Of a stretch of 64,000 nucleotides of DNA, positions 1 to 7,320 are shown one piece after another (the stretch's first letter is position 1; the number at the start of each line of letters is the position of its first letter). The translations under genes were made by a program, and so were the position numbers. Below the pieces are notes generated by a model. That model did no database searches. It saw only the letters and a list, made by a program, of their open reading frames with translations, and was not told where the DNA came from. This stretch comes from CAXTEJ01 sp964243295 (GTDB lineage Bacteria > Actinomycetota > Actinomycetes > Actinomycetales > Angustibacteraceae), in contig CAXTEJ010000010.1 in assembly GCA_964243295.1 (NCBI GenBank), forward strand, positions 23,696 to 87,695, given 5' to 3'.

Positions 1-1
1 C

Positions 2-814
2 AGCGGGGTCGTCCTCACCGTCGGCGGCGACGGCTCGGTCACGGTGCCCTGGCTGCGGCTGGTGCGGGCCCTGGCCGGCGCGCCGGCGGAGTCGGCCGCC
101 GGGCGGCTGCGGCTGCGCGACTGGCTGCAGGCATGCGCCGAGGTCGCCCGGCTGCTCCACGACGCGGACGATGACGCCGACGATGACGCTGCAGCCCTAC
201 GCGCGCAGGTGGTCCCGCTGGCGCTGCCGGCGGGTCACGTGCTGCACCCCGGCTCTGCCTGGGTGCGCGAGCGGGTGCTCGGCGGCGTGCTCGACCTGGG
301 CCTGGGCCTGCGGCTGCCCGGTCCGGTCGGCGCAGCGGCCCCCGGCCGCGTGCTGGCGCTCGCCCCCGGGGTGCTCGGCTGCGCCGGCGTGGCCACCGCC
401 TCCTGGTGGCCACCGCTGGTCGCACGGCTCGACGAGCTCGGCGCTCTTGCGGTCGCCCGGCTCAAGCGCGACGGCACCACCGTCGTCACCCCCACCGGTG
501 GCTGCGACGCGCTGACGCTGCTGGCCTCACCGACGCTGCGCCGCCACCTCGCGGGCGGCGACGGCGTCGGCTTGCGCTCGGTCGGCGCGCCGATGCGCAC
601 CCGCGCGTGGTTCGACCTCGCGCGCATCGACCCGGCGTTCGTCGTGGCAGCCGCGGCGGCCACCGACGCCGAGCACCGCGGAGTCGACCGGCCGCTGCTC
701 GTCACCGCGGACGAGGTGGCGTTCGTCCGGCCGCGCGGCGACGCCGCGCGCCTGCACCTCGTCCTCGACGACGTGTCTGCCGCAGTCAGCTCCGCAGGTA
801 CGAAGCACCGTTGA
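2..814 (+). CDS. hypothetical protein, 5' end outside window
   Basis: The frame is open from base 2, so the gene probably starts before the window; an internal GTG lies at 44. About 270 residues are visible, rich in Ala, Leu and Arg, with a small acidic repeat (DADDDADDD) near residue 65. I recognise no domain. Its last residues (SSAGTKHR) are encoded inside the 34-bp direct repeat at 785-818, so the present C-terminus is shared with the fragment ending at 6584. Before the insertion it would have converged on and slightly overlapped the SDR gene. Function unknown. Confidence 0.5.
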   Translation, partial: SGVVLTVGGDGSVTVPWLRLVRALAGAPAESAAGRLRLRDWLQACAEVARLLHDADDDADDDAAALRAQVVPLALPAGHVLHPGSAWVRERVLGGVLDLGLGLRLPGPVGAAAPGRVLALAPGVLGCAGVATASWWPPLVARLDELGALAVARLKRDGTTVVTPTGGCDALTLLASPTLRRHLAGGDGVGLRSVGAPMRTRAWFDLARIDPAFVVAAAAATDAEHRGVDRPLLVTADEVAFVRPRGDAARLHLVLDDVSAAVSSAGTKHR

Positions 815-818
815 CGTC
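785..818 (+). repeat. 34-bp direct repeat, left copy (att-like)
   Basis: The 34 bp are identical to 6555-6588. With the five preceding bases (CCGCA here, CCGCG there) the match is 38 of 39. The sequences diverge at once on the inner side. The right copy is the last eleven codons and stop of the SDR gene, so this left copy is a displaced gene 3' end, the usual look of an integration-site duplication. Confidence 0.85.
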
Positions 819-1010
819 AAATCGCCAGGCGCGCGACACCGACATGCGCGTCGGGATCACCGCCTCGCACGGCTGCGCCCCAGCCCTGACGTGATCGTCG
901 TCCTGACCGATGGGTACACCCCCCTGGCCCGAACGCCGCAACCGCGCACGCCTGATCATCGCACTGGTCGGCACCGCCCTGGGCGCCGACCAGTGCCCGC
1001 ATGGGCCCGC

Positions 1011-1388
1011 GGTCGCGGCGTTGCGCCACAGCTCCCGCGAGATGTTACCGGGGTTGCGCTGGAGCTCTCGAGCGACCGCCCGAACGCCGAGGGCCTGCGC
1101 TCGCACCAGCGCGAATTGCTCACGCTCATGCAACGACAGCTAGCCGCCGGTGGACTCGGCGAGGTTCAGCGGCGGGATGCCGCCAGCGTGGCGAAACCGG
1201 CGTGAAGCGGCCGGCGTCGACACGCCCAACTCGAGGGCGGCGTCCTCGGTGCTCTGTGCTTGCGCGATCAGCCGCCAGAACGCGCGCTCGACATGCCGGG
1301 CCGGCATCGGCCGACCCGGAGACCGCAGCGCCGGCCGAAGAGCCCGATCCACCTGCTGCTGACGTCGTGCCACCGCGCACCTCCACAA
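1011..1388 (-). pseudogene. IS30-family transposase, N-terminal remnant
   Basis: Read from 1388 on the minus strand, the frame matches actinobacterial IS30-type transposases: an N-terminal segment (RAFWRLIAQAQSTEDAALEL, then FRHAGGIPPLNLAESTGG), an in-frame TAG at 1140-1142 where Tyr is usual, then the HTH_38 region (LSLHEREQFALVRAQAL and VARELQRNPGNISRELWRN). Similarity stops near 1011, so the whole DDE catalytic domain is missing. It abuts the broken end of the IS3 element near 1430. One nonsense codon plus the truncation make it non-functional. Confidence 0.7.
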
Positions 1389-1433
1389 TCATGAGGCGTT
1401 GCGACCACCAGTTGAATCCGCCCTGCGACCCCG

Positions 1434-2056
1434 GTCGGTGTGGTGCACCAACGACATTAGATCAGCTGTGCCGTAACGGTTCCCGTCCACACCGCCTGCT
1501 CCAACGCGTCCAGGACCAGCTGGCTGGTCATGGCCGTCCCGGCTCGCCAGCCCAGGATCCGCCGGGAGTAGGCGTCGATCACGAACGCGACGTACACCCA
1601 CCCCGACCACGTCGACACGTATGTCATATCCGCCACCCACAGCCGGTCCGGTGTCGGCGGCGCGAAGTCTCGGTTCACCAGGTCGCTGGCCCGCTCAGCA
1701 GCGGGGTCGGCGACGGTGGTGCGCTTGGTCTTGCCGCGGACCGCGCCGACCAGCCCCAAAGCGCCCATCAGTCGCTCGACGGTGCACCGCGCCACGGGGG
1801 TGCCCTCACGGTTCAGGGCCAGCCACACCTTGCGGGCACCATAGACGCCGTAGTTGGCCTTGTGCACCCGCACGATGTCGGCCTTGAGGACCTCATCGCG
1901 CTGCTCGCGCGCCGACGGCGCCTTGGTGAGGTGCTCGTAGTACGTGGACGGGGCGATCGGCAGGCCGTGCTCGCTCAGCACGGTGCAGATCGGCTCGACA
2001 CCCCAACGCAGACCACCATCCACACGGTGGTCGGCGTGGTCGCGGATGAACTCCAC
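1434..2056 (-). pseudogene. IS3-family transposase OrfB (DDE), broken
   Basis: It starts at GTG 2056, two bases after the orfA stop. The 199-residue frame covers the HTH_21-like region (NYGVYGARKVWLALNREG) and the first catalytic Asp of the rve core (RLWVADMTYVSTWSGWVYVA). It stops early at 1457. The expected continuation with the second Asp (SLVHHTDRG) is in another frame just downstream and then ends at the junction. The third catalytic Glu is absent. Intact OrfB proteins are about 290 residues, so this copy is dead. Confidence 0.8.
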
Positions 2057-2058
2057 GA

Positions 2059-2385
2059 TCAGCGGGAGGGCCGGTCGAGCTCGGCTCCGAAGAAAGCCGC
2101 CGCAGCCTTCAAGATCCCATTCGCCCGCTGCAACTCAGCGACTTCACGGCGCAGCTTCTTGACCTCCGCAGAGTCCTCGCTGCTCATCCCGGGCCGGGCA
2201 CCGTCATCGACCTCACCCTGGCGGACCCACTTGCGGACCGTCTCCGGCGTCCCGACCCCGAGTAGTTCGGCGACCTTGATCATCGCTGACCACTCCGACC
2301 CGTGATCGGCCCGGATCTCGGCGACCATCCGCACCGCCCGCTCCCGCAACTCAGGCGGGTACCGCTTCGTGGCATCTCCTGGCAT
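2059..2385 (-). CDS. IS3-family transposase OrfA
   Basis: A 108-residue helix-turn-helix protein with the actinobacterial IS3 OrfA layout: KRYPPELRERAVRMV, the HTH around VAELLGVGTPETVRKWVRQG, then a heptad-like coiled coil (KLRREVAELQRANGILKAAA). I chose ATG at 2385 because GGGAGG lies about 9 bases upstream; a longer start at 2424 would run into the terminal repeat. The gene is intact, but OrfB is broken, so it could at most act as an orphan DNA-binding protein. Confidence 0.8.
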   Translation of the reverse strand: MPGDATKRYPPELRERAVRMVAEIRADHGSEWSAMIKVAELLGVGTPETVRKWVRQGEVDDGARPGMSSEDSAEVKKLRREVAELQRANGILKAAAAFFGAELDRPSR

Positions 2386-2416
2386 GACCCCAACCTCCCC
2401 AACGATCGGAGCCTCC

Positions 2417-2436
2417 GGACACACCGGGGCGGTTCA
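2417..2436 (-). repeat. IS3 terminal end
   Basis: On the minus strand the element begins TGAACCGCCCCGGTGTGTCC, typical of IS3-family ends in actinobacteria (from memory). Base composition changes sharply to AT-richer DNA just outside. The matching right end is not present. Confidence 0.55.
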
Positions 2437-2455
2437 TGCCGTATAAACTACAACT

Positions 2456-2884
2456 ATGAGTCTGTTACCTAAAGTCTTATACAATGCACCAGCTCGACTG
2501 TGGGATTACAACGCCATACGTGTTGTGGCGCTGGGGCGACCCTTGACACCCCGCGAGACCGAAGCAATGTATCAATCCGGGGCGTTAGACCTGGACGTGG
2601 GCGCGGGTTGGCTAGGTATAGCTTTGCCCACGGACGTCAGGTCGTCATTCAAGCTTGTCATGGAAGCTGAGGCGGACCCAGCCAGTAAAATTTGGCGGAG
2701 TCCGCCCCAGCAGCGGGTTCAACTGTTCAACTGGCTTCACGAGCCAGTGAGCGAAGCCCTCACCCTTCCCAACCCGCCGTCGACATTGCACGAAGATATG
2801 AGGGTCTGGTTGACTCGCTCGTTCGCTAGCGATGGAACTCCGCGCACGACGGCACACCTCGCTTGGGCTACGCGCCAATCCTAA
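2456..2884 (+). CDS. hypothetical protein in AT-richer DNA
   Basis: A 142-residue frame starting 19 bases after the IS3 end. A TATAAACT box sits just before the ATG and there is no clear Shine-Dalgarno, so a leaderless transcript is possible. I recognise no domain; the protein is soluble with no membrane segment (WDYNAIRVVALGRPLTPRE, GAGWLGIALPTDVRSSF). Codon use is less GC-biased than the flanks, in keeping with recent transfer. Its 3' end overlaps that of the convergent nuclease gene by 17 bases. Confidence 0.45.
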   Translation: MSLLPKVLYNAPARLWDYNAIRVVALGRPLTPRETEAMYQSGALDLDVGAGWLGIALPTDVRSSFKLVMEAEADPASKIWRSPPQQRVQLFNWLHEPVSEALTLPNPPSTLHEDMRVWLTRSFASDGTPRTTAHLAWATRQS

Positions 2885-4240
2885 CGCGGAAGCGGCGCCC
2901 GTCCCGTACGCGGTCAAACGAGTAGTAGTTTCCAAGCCGCGCTCCCGCGGACCGGTTATCGCTCAATCCCACAGGGAAAGCGGAATACCGAGTCGACGAG
3001 TCAGCTCCTTGATAAGTGGATGAGAAGGGGTACTCGTCACAGTCCTTGCCGGCAGCGGCGTAGTTCGGGTAATTGGCGTTGCACGTGGCTACCGACTTCG
3101 ACCGGTTCCTATCGCGGCGCGCGGTGTCAAAATAGAGACGGTTGAGGTCTTCGTCGGCCTTCGCGCCGTCGGCGGGCAAACCTCCGGGGATAGTCTTTCC
3201 AGAAACCATGGGATAGGTGGTTTCAGGTTGATTCTGCGCGCGTCGAATGTGCGACGCCGTTTCATCGATCGCTGGGTCCGAGATGCTGTACAGCAGCCGA
3301 GGAGTAGTAAAGCTGAAGATGCATCCCTCGGGATAATTGACATTGCCGTAGGTTATGTACGTCGCCGAGTCGCATTCGGTGTAGTTGTACGCGTAGTACG
3401 TGAATGGCGTCGGCGTGCTACCCGCCACAGTCTGATTGCCCCCAAGCGCGAACTGGCAGGCACCAACCTGATCGGTGCCTACTGTCCCGGCGGTCGGGAT
3501 AGACATATCGAATTGGATGTCCGACGTGCCAGGGAAGTTTGCCGCTAGCCGAGATTGTTTGCGAGACAGACTGCTCGTGCTACAGGAGGCATTCGGGGTC
3601 TCTGAGGCATTAAAAACTTGGTGACCCGCGCACCCTGCCTATTGTCCGCCAACATTGTCAATTTCGCGGTTGCACTTCCAACTTGGGCGCCTGTACTAGA
3701 GTTATATGCGGTGGTCTTGACAAGGCCCACCGAACACCAGCTGAAGTGATTTCGCACGTTCCCCCACGCTGTCCCGGAGCGGGCCGAGTCGGCTGAGCAC
3801 GACGCGAAGTCGTAACGGTCGTAAGTGAAAGTGGCGTCGCTGACGGCGGCCGGTCCGACCGACGTCTGTGCGGATGTGACCTTCGCGCCCTTAATGGGTA
3901 CTGGATGGGGCGGGAGTCGCAGGTCTCGCTTCTGCGGTGTCCGCACCTTGTTTGGATTCACGATCCTATCGTCGGAAGCGCTAATTTCATACGTCGGTGA
4001 TGCCGGCTTGCCAGCTATCCCTGGTTCGGCGGAGCCGGACGGGTCAGCTGTCGGCGCCGACGTCGGTACATCGGTGCCCGAAGTAGCGGGAGGCGTCTGT
4101 GAGGCAGGCCAGACGAAGGTGGACTTGACGATGGCGCCGCGCTCGGCTGGGGACTCCGCTGCTGTGCCACCGACAGCGGCCTGACTAGTTGCAATCAGGA
4201 GCCCAGCTGCGATCACGGAAACGACAAACGATCTGTTCAA
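2868..4240 (-). pseudogene. secreted NucA/NucB-type deoxyribonuclease, frameshifted
   Basis: Starts at TTG 4240 with AGAGGAG about 7 bases upstream and a signal peptide (MNRSFVVSVIAAGLLIATSQA). A Thr/Pro linker and a Cys-containing beta-rich domain follow. Frame 1 ends at 3545, but the conserved text resumes in another frame from the T-run near 3612-3616 (VFNASETPNASC..., then FPGTSDIQFD) and runs to 2868. The C-terminus has the NucA/NucB signature DCDEYPFSSTYQG and a terminal NYYSFDRVRDGRRFRV motif. Repaired length is about 457 residues, similar to Streptomyces secreted homologues as I recall them. One missing base explains everything, so sequencing error is as possible as decay. Confidence 0.7.
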
Positions 4241-4825
4241 GGGTGTCTCCTCTGTCGGTTAAGCCGCCGAAGACTCATGGGAGCGGAAAATACAACGAAT
4301 ATCACCAGTCAGATCAACCAGAGGCGAGGCGCAGCTTATTACTGGCTTCTCTGGACGGCGCGCCGGCGACAACCTCGAACTGGCAATAGCAGTGTTTGCA
4401 GGTATATCCCGCTGTACTGTGCCAGTACCCCGCTTAGACGCGTGCACCTTGCCCGCGACGGCAACAGTCAACGCCCGAACTCCCATCCCCCGGGGAGAAT
4501 GCTTGCAGCTGAAGTATCGAGATGTCAATGGTCTACACCGGCCCTTTTTGCCAACCATCCCCCGCCGCGGGCCGGCGTAGGTGCGGAGTGGGAGAGCGGT
4601 AACCCTCGCGGCCGCGGCGTGGCGCCTGGCGTTGGGCACGACTACGCTCCGCGACGCTCACGCGGTGACGACATGAGCCTGAAGGCATAGACGCCCTGAG
4701 CGACTCAGACGTCGGTAGTCGGGACGGTGGCACCTGTGAGTGAAGTCCAGCAGGGTGGTGTGTAAGGCCAGCACGGTGACCGCGTCGTCGTGGACGAACG
4801 CGCGGCCACCGCGGGCGTGATCCTC
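4241..4825. other. 585-bp stretch without a convincing gene
   Basis: It lies between the nuclease start and the IS110 relic. Short frames occur on both strands, but none has a credible start, ribosome site or recognisable domain. Composition rises from AT-richer (left) to GC-rich (right), so a recombination boundary may lie near 4560-4690. On the minus strand, about 4690-4825 reads as protein-like text (FVHDDAVTVLALHTTLLDF) that could be the tail of another transposase, which I cannot identify. Confidence 0.4.
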
Positions 4826-6020
4826 CTATGAGTTGTCAAGCTGCGTTACGCCACTGTCGGTAGCGGTTGGCGAGGTCGTCGTCGCGGCGTATGCCGCATT
4901 CGATGGTGGAGATGCGCATGGGCCAGACTCTGAAGTGGTCGGCAGCGGTCTGCAGTGTGAGTCTCGGGCGGTGCGTGTTGGCCGTAGGTTGGTGATGTCG
5001 GGCACGGTGGGCGGGTTGGTGATCACGCGGTAGACGTCGTTCGCGATGTGTCGTTTGAGGCAGCGGATCGCTTCGAGCATGGTCTTGCCCTCGGCGGTCT
5101 TCTTGGTGATGTAGGCCTTGGTGCGGGGGTCCATGCTCATGCGGACCAGCGCGATGGTCTGGATGGCGCAGTTCGCGTGGCGGTCGCCGCCGCGGTTGAG
5201 GCGGTGCCGATTGGTCTTGCCGCTGGACGCCGCGATCGGACTGACGCCGGTGAGTGCGGCGAACGCTGCGGCGCTGGTGATGCGCTCGGGCTTGTCCCCG
5301 GTGGTGGTCAGCAGTTGCGCGGCGGTGACGACACCGACGCCTGTGGCGGCCAGCAGCCCGAGGTTGACGTGCTCGACAAGGGCGCGCAGTTCCTCGGTGA
5401 CGTCGTTGACCTCGGTGCTGAGATGTTCGTGGCGGCGGGCCAGGTGGCGCAGCGCCAGGAGCGGGTCGCCGGGCCGGGACCGGCGCAGCGCCTCGAGCAG
5501 GGCCTTCTCGCGCAGTGTCTGCAGCTTTTCGCGCTGCGGGGCGGGCGCGGACACCAAGATCATCGCGATCTGGCGGAGCACGTTCGCGCGGGCCTTGACT
5601 GCGAAGTTACGGACCAGCGCCAGTGCCCGGATCGACTCGATGGGCCCGTTGCTGCTCTTGGGGATGGGCAGGTCCTGGTTGGCGAGCGCCACCTGGGCTG
5701 CGGTGAGCGCGTCCAGCGGGTCGGACTTGCCGCGCAGTCGGCGCTGCGCGCGGTTAGGGCGGATGACCTCCAGCACTTCGATACCGAAGTCGGCGAGGAA
5801 CCTGCTCAGACCCGCGCGGTAGGAGTTCGTGGCCTCGACTCCGAACCGGATCACCTGCCCCAGCGCGGAGGTGAACGCGAGGACCGCTGCGTACCCGGCC
5901 TGGTTGGCGGTGAACTGCCGGTCGCCTAGCGCAGGACACCCGTGGCGGCGTCCAGGACGGCGACGTGGTGAGTGTTGGCGTGGTGTCGACTCCGGCGACA
6001 ACTGGCCGCGTGCTTGTCAT
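4826..6020 (-). pseudogene. IS110-family (DEDD) transposase, N-terminus frameshifted
   Basis: The main frame has the RuvC-like DEDD part (GVEATNSYRAGL; RPNRAQRRLRGKSDPLDALTA) and the C-terminal Transposase_20 domain (LTGVSPIAASSGKTNRHRLN) with its conserved Ser. The true start is ATG 6020 (MTSTRPVVAGVD, with the first catalytic Asp), but this lies in another frame. The next block (ANTHHVAVLDAATG) is in a second frame and the rest (LGDRQFTANQ) in a third, so two single-base deletions fall within the first 35 codons. The product would be inactive unless the sequence is wrong. Confidence 0.8.
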
Positions 6021-6289
6021 GATCGTGATGCCCTTCCGCTCGACGGGGGGTCGGCAGCACCGGCCAGGCGGGCAGACAGGACGTTGACGGGGCCTCTAGG
6101 CCAGGCACCTCTGAAGTCATGTCTGCCTGGTCGGCGCACCAGGTTGAAGCGCCCGGCCCGAGGGTGGACGGATCAAGTGAAGGCACCGAGCGGGCCAGTC
6201 AGAGGCAGAGCCACACCCTGGAGCGAAGCGCTACCAGTTTCAACGTCGGTGGTGACGTGTAGACCTGAGAATGGACAACGACACCGCGC
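6021..6289. other. non-coding upstream arm of the IS110 element
   Basis: No gene is supported in this stretch 5' of the IS110 transposase. In IS110-group elements the long non-coding arm upstream of the transposase is known to encode the bridge RNA that specifies target and donor DNA, and this stretch has the right place and size. The outer element end cannot be fixed from one copy; it should lie between about 6240 and 6300, where coding-like plus-strand sequence begins. Confidence 0.5.
6064..6130 (-). ncRNA. candidate IS110 bridge-RNA stem-loop
   Basis: GCAGACA (6072-6078) pairs with TGTCTGC (6120-6126) around a loop of about 41 bases, and CCAGG (6064-6068) can extend the stem toward CCTGG (6126-6130) with a small bulge. 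Inside the loop, GGCC-TCTA-GGCC (6091-6102) forms a second hairpin. A stem closing a loop with nested structure resembles known bridge RNAs, but I cannot fold it by computation or identify guide segments. Confidence 0.3.
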
Positions 6290-6584
6290 CCCCCCGATCG
6301 GGCCGCCGACAGGCGGTCTGGCCGACCACCTCCACGCCGTCCTGCCCGGCACCGGCTACAACGCGGACGCCGTTCTGGCCGCGCTGACCGAGGGACTGCC
6401 CACCGATCCCTCGGATGCCTTGCTCGCCGAGAGCCACGACGGGTATACCGCCAACACCAGCCTCGAACACCTCGACGGCAGCGACAACCCTGACGACCTC
6501 GACGACGCCCACCCGTTCACCGCGACGACGACCATCACCGTGACCGACACCGCGGTCAGCTCCGCAGGTACGAAGCACCGTTGA
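6290..6584 (+). pseudogene. C-terminal gene fragment joined to the att-like repeat
   Basis: From about 6300 the frame reads as natural, acidic protein (GGLADHLHAVLPGTGYNADA, then TDPSDALLAESHDGYTANTS) and ends SSAGTKHR in the right direct repeat, exactly like the gene ending at 814. Upstream of about 6290 the same frame is not protein-like and no start or ribosome site is visible, so the 5' part was probably lost when the IS110 element arrived. It could be the displaced partner of the SDR gene or island cargo. No domain recognised. Confidence 0.4.
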
Positions 6585-6588
6585 CGTC
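6555..6588 (+). repeat. 34-bp direct repeat, right copy (native site)
   Basis: Identical to 785-818. On the minus strand it encodes DVNGASYLRS plus the stop of the SDR gene, so this is the original chromosomal sequence and marks the right edge of the insertion. Confidence 0.85.
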
Positions 6589-7320
6589 GATGATCGACCC
6601 GGTCGCGAAGGCTGCGGCGGGCGACGCGAGCCAGAGCACCGCGGCGGCGACCTCGTCGGGGCGGGCCACCCGCCCGTACGGCGACTGGGCGCGCACCGCG
6701 TCGCCGTCTGGGCCGTCGAGCACCTCGCGCGCCATCTCGGTCTGCACGAAGCCCGGCGCCACGGTGCCGACGCGGATCCCCTGCGGCGCGAGGGCGACCG
6801 CGAGCGACTGGCCCATCGCGTTCATGCCGGCCTTCGACGCGCCGTACGCCGGGCAGCGCGGCTCGCCGCGGAACGCCCCGCGGCTCGACACGTTGACGAC
6901 CGCCCCGCCGCCCCGGGCGAGGAAGTGGGGTACGGCGCAGAACGTCGCGTTGGCCGCGGCGACCAGGTTGACCGACAGCGTGGTCGACCACGCCTGCTGC
7001 CACTGCTCGTAGGTCGACTCCAGCGGCGGGTGGGCGAGGAAGACACCGGCATTGTTGACCAGCACGTCGAGACCGCCCAGCGCCTCCGCCGCACCGTCGA
7101 CGGCGGCGCGCACGGCTTCGGCGTCCGCCAGATCGGCCCGGACGACGGTGTGCCCGCTGCCCGGCAGCTCGGCGGCCACCAGCTCGGCCGCCGCGCCCGA
7201 GCTGCCGTGGTGCACGGCGACCCGGTCGCCCTGCGAGGCGAACGCGTGCGCGATGGCGCGGCCGATGCCGCGTGAGGCGCCGGTGACGAGGACCGCCCGG
7301 CTCGTCGTGCCGTCGCTCAC
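6556..7320 (-). CDS. SDR-family NAD(P)-dependent oxidoreductase
   Basis: A 254-residue classical short-chain dehydrogenase. It has the cofactor motif TGASRGIG at 13-20, NNAG at 89-92, a Ser pair at 145-146 and the catalytic YxxxK as Tyr159/Lys163 (YGASK). The substrate cannot be inferred. GTG 7320 overlaps the TGA of the upstream desulfurase-like gene as GTGA, so the two are probably translationally coupled. The last codons lie in the right copy of the 34-bp repeat, and the insertion left this protein intact. Confidence 0.9.
   Translation of the reverse strand: MSDGTTSRAVLVTGASRGIGRAIAHAFASQGDRVAVHHGSSGAAAELVAAELPGSGHTVVRADLADAEAVRAAVDGAAEALGGLDVLVNNAGVFLAHPPLESTYEQWQQAWSTTLSVNLVAAANATFCAVPHFLARGGGAVVNVSSRGAFRGEPRCPAYGASKAGMNAMGQSLAVALAPQGIRVGTVAPGFVQTEMAREVLDGPDGDAVRAQSPYGRVARPDEVAAAVLWLASPAAAFATGSIIDVNGASYLRS

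Larger units (their letters stand above)
1434..2436 (-). mobile_element. IS3-family insertion sequence, right side truncated
   Basis: The element contains orfA (2059-2385) and a truncated orfB. The outer end upstream of orfA is preserved. The other end is lost just after the second catalytic Asp region, where sequence resembling an IS30 terminus (around 1400-1430) begins. This fits IS30 insertion into the IS3 copy followed by deletion. Confidence 0.7.
785..6588. mobile_element. candidate integrated island between direct repeats
   Basis: About 5.77 kb lie between two perfect 34-bp direct repeats in the 3' overlap of two convergent chromosomal genes. The content is accessory: IS30, IS3 and IS110 relics, an AT-richer segment with a secreted nuclease gene, and a gene fragment. 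No tyrosine or serine recombinase gene is visible, so the island looks stripped and probably cannot move by itself. Recombination between repeats, or an assembly join at a short repeat, are alternatives. Confidence 0.55.

Noticed and set aside
785..818. tRNA-gene attachment site
   Set aside because: The repeat does not fold as a tRNA 3' end and encodes the SDR C-terminus; I saw no tRNA gene anywhere in the window.
1001..2305. 434-codon plus-strand frame across the IS remnants
   Set aside because: Antisense to IS30 and IS3 transposase text that matches known families.
4277..4690. 137-codon plus-strand frame in the nuclease-IS110 gap
   Set aside because: No ribosome site, no recognisable motif, and composition changes midway.
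785..6588. IS110 transposition as the source of the 34-bp repeats
   Set aside because: IS110 elements recombine at very short cores and do not normally produce 34-bp duplications; the transposase also lies well inside the island.
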